This document shows, one piece after another, positions 55,494 to 64,000 of a stretch of DNA of 64,000 bases. The stretch covers positions 101,874 to 165,873 of the forward strand of contig MWSW01000018.1 in NCBI GenBank assembly GCA_002050165.1. Reading direction: 5' to 3'. The notes below the pieces were generated by a model. It did not search any database. It was not told the origin of the DNA and saw only the letters and a program-made list of their open reading frames with translations. Within the stretch, counting starts at the first letter, position 1; each line of letters begins with the position of its first letter. The position numbers and the translations under genes are program-made. Source of the stretch: Candidatus Tepidiaquacellales bacterium OLB4/UTCHB1 (GTDB taxonomy: Bacteria; Bacteroidota; Ignavibacteria; Tepidaquicellales; Tepidaquicellaceae).

Positions 55494-55961
55494 ATGGAAC
55501 AACGTATTTACAAGTACAATCTTGATTTTTATTATAAGTCGCTAATCCTTTATCTGGTATTCCTGATACTTTATGTATTGCTGAAAGGGAGTTTTGGTGA
55601 AGAGAAATTTGAAGTTGTATTTAAAGATCCGTTAATATACATCGTTTCAATTTTTATAATTTTCTTTCTCGTATTGATGGTCTCCGCATATATAAGGAGA
55701 AGGGAAATAGTAATTGATCAGGACAGATTTTTAATCAGAAACAGGTTCGGTGAGCGAGTAATCCTTTTTTCGGACATAGTGTTTATGAAATTTTCACGTC
55801 AGTTAAAGGAGCGGAGATACAGGGGAGCGGTTAGGTTAGTTAAAATAAAATTGCGCGGACGGAAAAGGCCTTTAAGGATAAGGCTCGGCGAATTTGAAAA
55901 CGAGTCGAGACTGTATAAAGAATTCACTGAAATTAACAAGCAACTGCAAAAAGAAAATTGA
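55494..55961 (+). CDS. Unknown membrane protein inside the dcw cluster
   Basis: Not recognised. The 155-residue protein has two membrane helices (about 14-32 and 45-67) and a basic cytosolic domain of about 85 residues. That domain has beta-rich segments resembling a PH-like fold (EIVIDQDRFLIRNRFGERVI, VKIKLRGRKRPLRIRLGEF). It sits between murG and murC with a 2-base gap and a 4-base overlap, so it is cotranscribed and likely works in envelope growth. Nothing in standard dcw clusters matches it. Confidence 0.8.
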   Translation: MEQRIYKYNLDFYYKSLILYLVFLILYVLLKGSFGEEKFEVVFKDPLIYIVSIFIIFFLVLMVSAYIRRREIVIDQDRFLIRNRFGERVILFSDIVFMKFSRQLKERRYRGAVRLVKIKLRGRKRPLRIRLGEFENESRLYKEFTEINKQLQKEN

Positions 55962-57343
55962 GCCTTACAAAAGAGAAAATATTCCAGAGCAATAAAATAC
56001 ATTTCATCGGTATTGGCGGTGCTGGTATGAATGCTATAGCAGAGTATTATCTCCGGCACGGAGTGAAAATTTCCGGTAGTGATCTTACAAGAAATATCTC
56101 CACTGGCAGGCTTGAGAAACTTGGAATTGAAGTGAACTATAATCATTCACCGGAAAATATACCGCTCGATACTGATGTGGTTGTTTATACTCCAGCTTTG
56201 TCTGAATCAAACGTGGAATTTCTCGAGGCAAAGAAACGCGGTTTGCAGATTGTCAAACGCGCCGAACTGCTTGGTATAACGGTTAACGATAAAAAATTAG
56301 TTGCAGTAGCTGGAACGCACGGTAAAACGACTACATCCGCAATGATTGGAAAAGTGCTGATTGATTCCGGTTTTGACCCGACACTTTTTATAGGAGGGAA
56401 TGTGGAGTTTATGCAAGGAGCTTCCACGAGACTCGGTAGCGGAGATTTCGCAGTTGTTGAAGCTGATGAATATGACCGTAGCTTCCACTACCTGAAACCG
56501 GATCTCATCGTTATTACAAGCATTGAACTCGACCATTCAGATATTTACTCCGGACAGGCGAACCTTGAGGAATCGTTTGAAATTTTCCTGAGTAAATCCA
56601 AAACCGGAGCGAAAGTTATTTATTGCGGTGATGATAAAGTTGTATCCGGGTTGGTGAAGCGCTCGGGTATTGGAGCGGTTTCTTATGGTTTGACTGCCGA
56701 TAATTTTCTCGTTGTTTCAGATTACAAGTCGATTGGAAAATCAGCTGAATTTAAAATTAATGGCGACTATGTAAAATTAAGTGTACCGGGAATTCACAAT
56801 GCGCTCAATGCCACAGCGTCGTTTGGTATAGCATCTGAGCTGGGGATAACTATAGAGAAATATTCCGAAGCAATTGAAAGATTTTCAGGAGTTGACAGAA
56901 GGCTTCAGTTAGTTTACAACAATGAAATTGATGTTTATGATGACTACGCTCATCACCCGACAGAAGTAAAAGCTTCATTGAATACTTTAAAGGAAATTTC
57001 GAAAGGTAATGTGATTACTGTTTTTCAACCTCACTTGTATAGCCGTACAAAGGATTTTCACAGTGAGTTTGCCGATGCACTTGCATTAAGTGATTCAATT
57101 GTTTTGCTTGAAATTTATCCGGCGCGTGAAGAAAAAATTCCCGGTATAGAAAGTTCGGTTATTAAAACTGACCTGGTGGAAAAATACGGAAAGGATGTAT
57201 TGATTCCGAAAACAGTTGATGAATTGAATCTTTATCTTTCATCAATTGTACACGACGGTGATATTATAGTTTTTATGGGAGCCGGGAATGTTACGAACTA
57301 TTGTTCATTTTTTCTCAATCATCTTAAAGGGATAAAAATATGA
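55958..57343 (+). CDS. murC: UDP-MurNAc--L-alanine ligase
   Basis: First amino acid ligase of the peptidoglycan precursor. The 461-residue protein shows IHFIGIGGAGMNAIAEYYL, VAGTHGKTTTSAMIG, VVEADEYDRSFHYLKPD, IELDHSDIY and the C-terminal VYDDYAHHPTEVKASL. The start is TTG at 55958, overlapping the preceding stop by 4 bases (TTGA); no ATG gives the conserved N-terminus. murB, which often follows murC, is absent here. Confidence 0.97.
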   Translation: MSLTKEKIFQSNKIHFIGIGGAGMNAIAEYYLRHGVKISGSDLTRNISTGRLEKLGIEVNYNHSPENIPLDTDVVVYTPALSESNVEFLEAKKRGLQIVKRAELLGITVNDKKLVAVAGTHGKTTTSAMIGKVLIDSGFDPTLFIGGNVEFMQGASTRLGSGDFAVVEADEYDRSFHYLKPDLIVITSIELDHSDIYSGQANLEESFEIFLSKSKTGAKVIYCGDDKVVSGLVKRSGIGAVSYGLTADNFLVVSDYKSIGKSAEFKINGDYVKLSVPGIHNALNATASFGIASELGITIEKYSEAIERFSGVDRRLQLVYNNEIDVYDDYAHHPTEVKASLNTLKEISKGNVITVFQPHLYSRTKDFHSEFADALALSDSIVLLEIYPAREEKIPGIESSVIKTDLVEKYGKDVLIPKTVDELNLYLSSIVHDGDIIVFMGAGNVTNYCSFFLNHLKGIKI

Positions 57344-58164
57344 AGAAAAATTTCAAGCTCATAATTTTTATTCCACTGATAGTATTTCTGATTGTTGCCG
57401 CAGTTGTATTGGCCAACAAGTGGCGAACCGATTCACATTATAACAAGATAACGATTCGGGGTAATTTTACAATTCCTGAAGATGACATTTTAAAATATCT
57501 CAAACTTGAAAACGATTCGGTTATAGACCTTAAAAAAGTAAACCTCGAGTTGATTCAGGACAGAATTTTAAACCATCCTGAAATTAAAAAAGTGAGCGTT
57601 GTGAAACAACCTCCGAAAGAACTCATTATTGAAATTGTGGAAAAAAAGCCGATAGCGATAATAAATTTTTACAATAAACTTATGCTTGTTGACCGTGACT
57701 TTGAAATTTTCTCTTTTAAAAATAGCGGAATGCTTTACGATTTGCCGGTAATAAGTGGGATTGATTTGAAAAATGATCCTGAAAATATTAATAGTCTTAA
57801 AAAAAGTTTTGAACTGAAAACCGCGATATTTCTCATAAACCTTGCCTATACGAACAGTAAAACTTTATACAGTTATATTTCGGAAATTTGCATGAACAAA
57901 CGTGACATGATTATTATTTATTCGAACTACCGATCGATACCGTTTTACTTTCCGCGCATGGATAAAGGCGATACAGAGAAAAGCTACAGCGACAAACTTC
58001 AATTTAAGTTGAAATGTTTCGGAGGATTTTTAGAACAAATCCTGCCGGACAAAAGCGAAAAAGAAATCGAATATGTTGATCTCCGCTTTGAAAAGCAGGT
58101 AATTGCAAAGGAAAAATTAAATCAATATTTAAGCGATGGCTCACAAAACGAAAAAACAAACTGA
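57340..58164 (+). CDS. ftsQ: Division protein FtsQ/DivIB
   Basis: Bitopic division protein that forms a complex with FtsL and FtsB/DivIC. The 274-residue chain has one membrane helix (about 6-25), a POTRA domain (about 35-105, starting HYNKITIRGNFTIPEDDILKYL in part, with VVKQPPKELIIEIVEKKPI) and a beta domain after it. The sequence is divergent, but position and architecture agree. Its end overlaps ftsA by 29 bases, the longest overlap in the cluster. Confidence 0.9.
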   Translation: MKKNFKLIIFIPLIVFLIVAAVVLANKWRTDSHYNKITIRGNFTIPEDDILKYLKLENDSVIDLKKVNLELIQDRILNHPEIKKVSVVKQPPKELIIEIVEKKPIAIINFYNKLMLVDRDFEIFSFKNSGMLYDLPVISGIDLKNDPENINSLKKSFELKTAIFLINLAYTNSKTLYSYISEICMNKRDMIIIYSNYRSIPFYFPRMDKGDTEKSYSDKLQFKLKCFGGFLEQILPDKSEKEIEYVDLRFEKQVIAKEKLNQYLSDGSQNEKTN

Positions 58165-59422
58165 TTCACTTAGCGATGAATTTATAGTAGGTCTCGATGT
58201 AGGCACTACGAAAATTTGCGTAATAGTAGCAAAAATCAGAGACAAGAATAATATTGATATACTTGGAATAGGCAAAGCTCCGTCCGATGGGTTACATCGG
58301 GGAATCGTTGTGAATCCGACTAAAACAGTAAAGTCAATCCGTCAGGCGCTTGATGAAGCGGAGGCAAAAGCAAATGTTGAAATTAGTTCTGTTATTGTCG
58401 GAATCGCGGGACATCATATCAGATGTATTCAAAGTTCAAGCGTAATAGGAATCAATAATCCGGATAGAGTGATTCAGGATCAGGATATTGACCGGTTGAT
58501 TGAACAGGCACGGTTAATCAAAATCCCAAGTGATACAACCATCATTGATGTTATTCCTCAGGAATATATAATTGACGGAAAGGATGGCATATACGAAAAT
58601 CCTGCGGGTATGTTCGGGATACGGGTAGAAGGGAAATTTAATATTGTTACCGGACTGATTTCGAGCATAGACGATTTATCCAAATGTGTACTTGACAGCG
58701 GTGTAGATATAGATGATATCGTTCTTGAACCAATCGCATCTTCTTGTTCAGTCCTTAATGAAACCGAGAAAAAAGTGGGGGTTGCAATGATAGATATTGG
58801 TGGAGGAACGACAGACATTGCCGTATTTAAAAAGGGAGTCTTGAAATACACTGCCGGAATTGGAATTGCCGGTAATCTGGTAACGAATGATATTGTTGAA
58901 TCGCTTGGAATTACTGATGAAGAAGCTGAGCGCCTTAAACGAGAGTACGGTTACGCAACGATTGAGGAGATTATCAACGACGATGACATTCCCGTTAAAT
59001 CCATCCGCCCGAATGAACCAAGGTTTACAAAGAAAACAATTCTTGCAAGAATTATTCAGGCAAGGATGCACGATATATTCGAACTCTCCGCTATTGAGAT
59101 TAAGAATTCTCAGATCGCAAATGAGCTTCATGCAGGTGTAGTGATTACCGGCGGGGGGTCGTTGATTAAAGGCACGAAGGAACTTGCTTCATACATTCTG
59201 GGGACTGACGTAAACCTTGGAATTCCAACCGGTCTCTCGGGTGGATTGATTAAGGAGGTTGAGAGCCCGATTTATGCAACTGGAGTTGGATTAGTTCTTT
59301 ATAGGATAAGTCAGATGAATTCGGAAGACAGGGCATTCAAAAAGGTAAAACAAAACAAGGGTGAAAAATTCAATTTTAAGAACATCTTTATGAAAGTTAA
59401 AGAATGGTTCGACGAGTTATAA
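58136..59422 (+). CDS. ftsA: Division protein FtsA
   Basis: Actin-like ATPase that ties the FtsZ ring to the membrane. The 428-residue protein has FIVGLDVGTTKICVIVAKI, the SHS2-type insert (about 85-165), DIGGGTTDIAVFKKGVL, AGVVITGGGSLIKG and ATGVGLVLY. The last 17 residues (from FNFKNIFMKVKEWFDEL) form an amphipathic membrane-targeting helix. ftsZ follows after 43 bases. Confidence 0.97.
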   Translation: MAHKTKKQTDSLSDEFIVGLDVGTTKICVIVAKIRDKNNIDILGIGKAPSDGLHRGIVVNPTKTVKSIRQALDEAEAKANVEISSVIVGIAGHHIRCIQSSSVIGINNPDRVIQDQDIDRLIEQARLIKIPSDTTIIDVIPQEYIIDGKDGIYENPAGMFGIRVEGKFNIVTGLISSIDDLSKCVLDSGVDIDDIVLEPIASSCSVLNETEKKVGVAMIDIGGGTTDIAVFKKGVLKYTAGIGIAGNLVTNDIVESLGITDEEAERLKREYGYATIEEIINDDDIPVKSIRPNEPRFTKKTILARIIQARMHDIFELSAIEIKNSQIANELHAGVVITGGGSLIKGTKELASYILGTDVNLGIPTGLSGGLIKEVESPIYATGVGLVLYRISQMNSEDRAFKKVKQNKGEKFNFKNIFMKVKEWFDEL

Positions 59423-59465
59423 ATATTTTAAATTAGTTTTTTAAACTTAATGAAAGGGTAAAAAA

Positions 59466-60746
59466 ATGCCAATCACTTTAATGGCTAACCAAAATGCCGG
59501 CGCTAAAATAAAAGTTATCGGAGTCGGTGGTGCAGGAGGCAATGCTATCAATACTATGATCGCCGAAGGTATTGAAGGTGTTGAGTTCATTGCAATAAAC
59601 ACTGACATTCAGGCGTTGGAAAGTAACCGGGCGAATCAGAAGATTCAAATCGGGAGAAATGTAACCAAAGGTCTCGGTACTGGGATGGATCGGGAAAAGG
59701 CTCTGAAAGCAGTGGAAGAGAGCAGAGAGGAGATAATGCACGCATTGCAGGACAGTGATATGGTTTTCATTACTGCCGGAATGGGCGGTGGTACAGGTAC
59801 GGGCGCTTCTGCTTTCGTTGCTAATGTAGCAAGAAGCATTGATGCGCTCGTTGTAGGTATCGTAACCAAACCATTCAATTTTGAGGGAAAACCACGACAG
59901 ACACTTGCGGAAGAAGGAATCAAAAACCTGAAAGAGGAAGTTGATAGCCTCATCGTCATTCCAAACCAAAAGATCATCGAAGAAATTGATAAAAAAGTAA
60001 CTTTTGAAGAGGCGTTTAAACTTGCTGATCGTGTTTTGTATAATGCAACGAAGGGAATTTCACAAATTATTACGAAGACCGGACATATAAATGTAGATTT
60101 TGCCGATGTGCGTACCATTATGAAAGGTACAGGAGATGCTTTAATCGGTACAGGTTTTGCAACCGGAGAAGACCGTGCAATCAGAGCTGCCGAAGATGCG
60201 CTGACTAATAAACTTCTTGAAACAATTGACATCTCCGGTTCGGAATCAGTGCTCGTTAATATTTGTTCAAGCGGTGACGTTACAATCGAAGAAATTGAGA
60301 AAGCAAATACGTACATTAGTAATAAAGCAGGAGAAAATGCGAAATATATTTTCGGGCTCGTAAATGATTCAGAACTTGAGGAGGGAATTATGATAACTAT
60401 AATTGCTACGGGATTTAAAAAACATGCCGCAAGGAAAGAGAAAAAAGAAGAAGGTTTATTGAGCACGAAAAAAGGTAACGGACAAATACAAATATTCAGC
60501 AATAATAGTGGCAAAATTTACACTGTCCCAAGTGACCAGGAATTGAAAAATCTGGATATTCCGGCGATTAAAAGGCGCCAATCGGATCCGGAAAACAGTT
60601 TGAAAATTGACGAAGATTTTGCCGAATTGAAATCTGCCGATGACGATAAAGATATTGCCTCCGATGATTCGGATTTTAATTATAACGAATTAAAACTTGA
60701 AGAGGAGCTGAAGCGACCTACCTTTCTTCGCAGGATGATGGATTAA
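59466..60746 (+). CDS. ftsZ: Cell division protein FtsZ
   Basis: Tubulin-like GTPase that forms the division ring. The 426-residue protein has IKVIGVGGAGGNAINTM, GGGTGTGASAFVA (the tubulin signature, about 107-119), NFDFADVRTIM-like NVDFADVRTIM and a variable acidic linker (about 330-410). It ends in the conserved tail LKRPTFLRRMMD, which binds FtsA. It is the last gene of the cluster and is followed by a terminator. Confidence 0.98.
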   Translation: MPITLMANQNAGAKIKVIGVGGAGGNAINTMIAEGIEGVEFIAINTDIQALESNRANQKIQIGRNVTKGLGTGMDREKALKAVEESREEIMHALQDSDMVFITAGMGGGTGTGASAFVANVARSIDALVVGIVTKPFNFEGKPRQTLAEEGIKNLKEEVDSLIVIPNQKIIEEIDKKVTFEEAFKLADRVLYNATKGISQIITKTGHINVDFADVRTIMKGTGDALIGTGFATGEDRAIRAAEDALTNKLLETIDISGSESVLVNICSSGDVTIEEIEKANTYISNKAGENAKYIFGLVNDSELEEGIMITIIATGFKKHAARKEKKEEGLLSTKKGNGQIQIFSNNSGKIYTVPSDQELKNLDIPAIKRRQSDPENSLKIDEDFAELKSADDDKDIASDDSDFNYNELKLEEELKRPTFLRRMMD

Positions 60747-60773
60747 TCAAAAAATAAAATACCCTTTCATATA

Positions 60774-60799
60774 AACCCCGCTTGTAAAGGCGGGGTTTT
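60774..60799 (+). terminator. Terminator after ftsZ
   Basis: An 8-bp perfect stem (60774-60781 with 60790-60797, AACCCCGC/GCGGGGTT), an 8-base loop and a short T run. It closes the dcw transcription unit. Confidence 0.85.
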
Positions 60800-60838
60800 C
60801 CCAACGCTTGCTCCCGGTCATAGTATTTATATAAACCC

Positions 60839-60864
60839 AACTTACATTTTCTACATTGTAAGTT
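60839..60864. promoter_or_regulatory. Inverted repeat overlapping the metH promoter
   Basis: A perfect 8-bp inverted repeat, AACTTACA (60839-60846) and TGTAAGTT (60857-60864), with 10 bases between. The right arm covers the predicted -33 TTG. It could be an operator for a repressor of metH or a second weak terminator (TTTTATTT follows). Confidence 0.45.
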
Positions 60865-60886
60865 TTATTTACATGCAATAATTTTA
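60856..60886 (+). promoter_or_regulatory. Promoter of metH
   Basis: TTG at 60856-60858, a 20-base spacer and TAATTTTA at 60879-60886 (seven of eight bases of TAnnTTTG). Transcription would start about 9 bases before the first helix of the SAM riboswitch. Confidence 0.6.
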
Positions 60887-60901
60887 AACAGTTCATTCGC
60901 A

Positions 60902-61033
60902 GACTCTGACTTATTACGAAAGGTGGAGGGAGTAGGCCCGAAGAAACCTTGGCAACCGTTCCGTTACAGTACCGGAAAAATGGTGCTAATTCCTATCCCG
61001 CTAAGTATAGGGAAAAGATAAGTTCGGAGAGTC
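60902..61033 (+). ncRNA. SAM-I riboswitch aptamer
   Basis: The core matches the SAM-I (S-box) consensus: AAAGGTGGAGGGA, GGCCCGAAGAAACC, TTGGCAACC and ATGGTGCTAATTCC. P1 is closed by CTTAT/ATAAG (60910-60914 with 61018-61022). It is extended by GA/TT and ACTCT/AGAGT (60903-60907 with 61028-61032) around a CGG bulge. P3 is TTCCG/CGGAA and P4 CCTAT/ATAGG. It lies before metH, which makes methionine, the precursor of SAM. Binding of SAM should lower metH expression. Confidence 0.95.
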
Positions 61034-61054
61034 AGAAAAATTGAAAATCAACTG

Positions 61055-61101
61055 ATCTCTTCCGGCTTATAGAATTTAAATTAAACCGAAGGGATTTTTT
61101 T
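61055..61101 (+). terminator. Riboswitch-controlled terminator before metH
   Basis: A 10-bp stem (61055-61065 with 61086-61095, one bulged C) is followed by seven T that touch the metH ATG. The competing antiterminator pairs 61018-61035 with 61052-61070. It thereby uses the 3' strand of P1 and the 5' arm of the terminator. This is the standard SAM-I switch that turns a gene off when SAM is bound. Confidence 0.85.
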
Positions 61102-64000
61102 ATGCACGAAATTAACAAACTCCTCGAAAAAAGAATACTGATTTTAGACGGTGCGATGGGGACAATGATTCAACGTCACTCGTTAAGTGAAGATGATTTC
61201 AGAGGAGACAAGTTTAAAAGCCACTCTCACCCGCTAAAAGGAAATAACGATCTTTTATCCATTACTAAACCAAATATAATAAAAGATATCCATGCGCAAT
61301 ATCTCGAAGCAGGTGCTGATATTATTGAAACCAACACGTTCTCTTCAACTTCAATTGCACAGGCAGATTACAAGCTTTCATCACTGGTTTATGATCTGAA
61401 TTACCAATCAGCAAAAATTGCCAAAGAAGTTGCAAAGATTTTTACAGATAAATCTCCACAAAAACCGAGATTCGTTGCAGGCGCAATGGGTCCGACTAAT
61501 AAAACTGCCTCAATTTCTCCCGACGTTAATGACCCTTCAAAGCGTGGAACAACATTCGACGAACTGCGCGATGCATACTATGAACAAGCAGTCGCATTGA
61601 TTGACGGTGGCGTGGACATTTTACTTGTCGAGACAATATTTGACACGCTTAACGCAAAAGCAGCATTGTTTGCAATTCAGCATTTACTAAGTGAGAGGAA
61701 TCTAAAAGTTCCTATTATGGTATCAGGGACCATTACAGATGCGAGCGGCAGGACTTTGTCAGGTCAGACAGTTGAAGCTTTTTTGTATTCGATGATGCAT
61801 GTTGATTTATTGAGCATTGGATTTAATTGTGCACTTGGTGCCAAATTGCTTCGACCACATATTGTTGAGATTTCTGACAAAGCACCTTTTTTCATCAGCG
61901 CTTATCCAAATGCCGGGTTACCGAATGAGTTCGGCGAATATGATGAAACCCCAGAAACTACTGCTGCTCAAATCAAGGAATATCTTGAAGAAGGTATCGT
62001 GAATCTCATCGGAGGGTGTTGCGGTACTACACCTGCCCATATAAAAGAGCTTGCAAATCTGGCAAAAAACTATGCACCACGAAAAATCCCGGTTAGAGAG
62101 AGGCTCCCGAAGTTCAGCGGACTTGATGGTGTAACAATTTTTAAAGGGTCGAATTTTGTAAACGTAGGCGAGCGAACAAATGTTACCGGTTCATCTGTTT
62201 TTAAACGGTTAATTAAGGAAGAGAAGTTCGAAGAGGCATTGACGATAGCTCGCGATCAGGTAGATGGCGGTGCGCAGATAATAGATGTGAATATGGATGA
62301 AGGTATGATTGATTCTGAAGAAGTAATGGTAAAGTTTCTGAATTTGATAGGATCTGAACCGGATATATCAAAACTACCGATCATGCTTGATTCTTCGAAA
62401 TGGTCAGTTATTGAAGCCGGATTGAAATGTATACAGGGAAAGGGAATTGTAAATTCGATTTCTTTAAAGGAAGGTGAGGAAAAGTTTATTGAATTAGCGA
62501 CAAAAGTTAAGATGTACGGTGCCGCTGTGATAGTTATGGCGTTTGATGAGAAAGGTCAGGCTGATACTTTTGAAAGGAAAATTGAAGTTTGCAAAAGAGC
62601 TTATGATATACTCACTCAAAAGGTTGGTTACAATCCCGAAGATATAATTTTCGATCCGAATATTCTTACCGTTGCAACCGGAATTGAGGAACACAATAAT
62701 TACGCAGTTGATTACATTAACGCCGTAAGATGGATAAAAGAGAATTTGCCAGGTGCGCTTACAAGCGGTGGAGTAAGCAATATTTCATTTTCATTCAGGG
62801 GAAACAATGTCGTTAGAGAAGCGATGCATTCCGTATTGTTGTATCATGCGATAGAAGCCGGTCTTGATATGGGAATTGTAAATCCCGGGATGTTACAGGT
62901 GTATGAAGAAATTCCGAAAGATTTGTTGGAGCGGGTTGAAGATGTATTGTTGAATAAACGCTCTGATGCAACTGAACGGTTGCTTGAATTTGCAGAATCA
63001 GTTAGAGGCGAATCAAAAACACGGGTAAAGGACGAAAGCTGGCGAAAACTTCCGGTGAATCAAAGACTTTCTCATGCTTTGATAAACGGTATAGTAGAAT
63101 ATATCGAAGAAGATACCGAAGAAGCCAGAACCCAATTTGATAAGCCACTTCAAGTAATTGAAGGACCGCTAATGGATGGAATGAATGTGGTTGGTGATTT
63201 GTTTGGCTCAGGAAAAATGTTTCTCCCACAGGTAGTAAAAAGCGCAAGGGTAATGAAGAAAGCTGTTGCCTATCTGCTCCCATATATTGAAGCGCAAAAA
63301 GATGAGTCGTCATTATCCAAAGGTAAAATTTTGCTGGCAACAGTTAAAGGTGACGTTCACGATATAGGGAAAAATATCGTCGGAGTTGTACTCGGTTGTA
63401 ATAATTACGATGTTATTGATCTCGGGGTGATGGTTCCGTCCGAAAAAATTCTTGATGAAGCGAGGAAAAATAATGTTGATATAATCGGGTTAAGTGGTTT
63501 AATTACTCCGTCACTTGATGAAATGATCCATATTGCAAAAGAAATGGAACGTGAAGAGTTTGAAGTACCTCTTCTCATAGGCGGTGCTACTACATCAAAG
63601 ATACATTCGGCGGTTAAGATCTCACCAAATTACAGTAGGTCTCAGGTTGTTCATGTCATGGACGCATCAAGGTCTGTAACTACTGTAAGCGATTTGCTCG
63701 GAGAAAACCGGGATACTTTTATTGAAAAAGTTCGCTCGGAATATAAAAATATCCGCGAACGATACAGTAAAACCAGAAGCGAGAAAACTTATATCAGTTA
63801 TGAAGCCGCCTTAAAGAATCGTTTCAGAATAAATCTTGATGAGGATAATTTCACTAAACCTGAATTCACGGGGGTAAAAAAATTTAAAGATTATCCTTTA
63901 AATGAAATCCGGAACTTTCTGGACTGGTCACCGTTTTTCTGGACATGGGAGCTATCGGGGAAATATCCGGCAATATTAGACGATGAGAAATTCGGTAAGC
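61102..64000 (+). CDS. metH: Cobalamin-dependent methionine synthase (partial)
   Basis: Transfers a methyl group from methyltetrahydrofolate to homocysteine through cobalamin. The frame is open to the window end (966 codons seen). The homocysteine domain starts [15 protein letters not shown] and has the zinc-site GGCCGTTP (about 304-311). The folate domain begins near [12 protein letters not shown]. The B12 domain has the DVHDIG ligand motif (about 751-756) in [16 protein letters not shown]. The end, [15 protein letters not shown], enters the reactivation domain. The ATG at 61102 follows the terminator T tract; GAAGGGA (61088-61094) is a possible ribosome site within the terminator stem. Confidence 0.97.
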   Translation, partial: MHEINKLLEKRILILDGAMGTMIQRHSLSEDDFRGDKFKSHSHPLKGNNDLLSITKPNIIKDIHAQYLEAGADIIETNTFSSTSIAQADYKLSSLVYDLNYQSAKIAKEVAKIFTDKSPQKPRFVAGAMGPTNKTASISPDVNDPSKRGTTFDELRDAYYEQAVALIDGGVDILLVETIFDTLNAKAALFAIQHLLSERNLKVPIMVSGTITDASGRTLSGQTVEAFLYSMMHVDLLSIGFNCALGAKLLRPHIVEISDKAPFFISAYPNAGLPNEFGEYDETPETTAAQIKEYLEEGIVNLIGGCCGTTPAHIKELANLAKNYAPRKIPVRERLPKFSGLDGVTIFKGSNFVNVGERTNVTGSSVFKRLIKEEKFEEALTIARDQVDGGAQIIDVNMDEGMIDSEEVMVKFLNLIGSEPDISKLPIMLDSSKWSVIEAGLKCIQGKGIVNSISLKEGEEKFIELATKVKMYGAAVIVMAFDEKGQADTFERKIEVCKRAYDILTQKVGYNPEDIIFDPNILTVATGIEEHNNYAVDYINAVRWIKENLPGALTSGGVSNISFSFRGNNVVREAMHSVLLYHAIEAGLDMGIVNPGMLQVYEEIPKDLLERVEDVLLNKRSDATERLLEFAESVRGESKTRVKDESWRKLPVNQRLSHALINGIVEYIEEDTEEARTQFDKPLQVIEGPLMDGMNVVGDLFGSGKMFLPQVVKSARVMKKAVAYLLPYIEAQKDESSLSKGKILLATVKGDVHDIGKNIVGVVLGCNNYDVIDLGVMVPSEKILDEARKNNVDIIGLSGLITPSLDEMIHIAKEMEREEFEVPLLIGGATTSKIHSAVKISPNYSRSQVVHVMDASRSVTTVSDLLGENRDTFIEKVRSEYKNIRERYSKTRSEKTYISYEAALKNRFRINLDEDNFTKPEFTGVKKFKDYPLNEIRNFLDWSPFFWTWELSGKYPAILDDEKFGK

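Noticed and set aside
59645-60514. Long open frame of 289 codons on the minus strand across ftsZ
   Set aside because: It lies wholly antisense to a certain gene, has low-complexity serine and leucine content, no recognisable motif and no ribosome site. It reflects the codon use of ftsZ.
63002-63340. Minus-strand frame of 112 codons inside metH
   Set aside because: It is antisense to the conserved cobalamin-binding region of metH and has no support of its own.

Overview
The window looks like part of the chromosome of an Ignavibacteria-type member of the Bacteroidota/Chlorobi group. I infer this from four things. Two extracellular proteins end in type IX secretion sorting domains with the QNYPNPFNP signature. 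LpxC and FabZ are fused, as is usual in that group. Several promoters fit the Bacteroidota TTG / TAnnTTTG pattern. The outer-membrane genes (LPS, BamA, Skp-like) show a diderm cell. The DNA is AT-rich and densely coded, and I see no insertion sequence, prophage or CRISPR array.

Layout. 1-378 is the tail of a secreted protein, then pgk. 1762-8492 (minus) is an envelope operon: uppS, bamA, two ompH/skp genes, lpxD and the lpxC-fabZ fusion. 8677-12086 (minus) is a compact operon of ddl, a divIC/ftsB-like gene, an M42 peptidase and trpS. 12168-16735 carries a PHP phosphoesterase, ribH, an inositol-phosphatase family gene, a PhnP-like metallo-hydrolase, two unknown proteins and rpiA, followed by tRNA-Asp. 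17237-19308 has an Asp-box secreted protein and a small secreted protein. 19414-25142 is the rimP-nusA-infB-rbfA-truB operon, preceded by a terminator-like leader. After tRNA-Ser comes a divergent two-component pair: a TPR-PAS histidine kinase and an NtrC-type regulator without its GAFTGA loop. Next are a LysE-like transporter and a RING-like membrane protein.

32064-43804 is the classic tRNA (Tyr, Gly, Thr, Trp)-secE-nusG-rplKAJL-rpoBC block, here without tuf. 44023-60746 is a full division and cell wall (dcw) cluster: mraZ, rsmH, ftsL, a PASTA-type PBP, murE, murF, mraY, murD, ftsW, murG, an unknown membrane gene, murC, ftsQ, ftsA and ftsZ. The window ends in metH, under a SAM-I riboswitch whose terminator and antiterminator can both be drawn from the sequence.

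Most of the content is housekeeping. The parts most worth a second look are regulatory: the rimP leader attenuator, the MraZ operator and promoter, the metH attenuator, and a two-tier hairpin after truB. Among proteins they are the GAFTGA-less regulator, the RING/TPR membrane protein and the unknown gene inside the dcw cluster. All RNA structures were paired by eye and no database search was possible.
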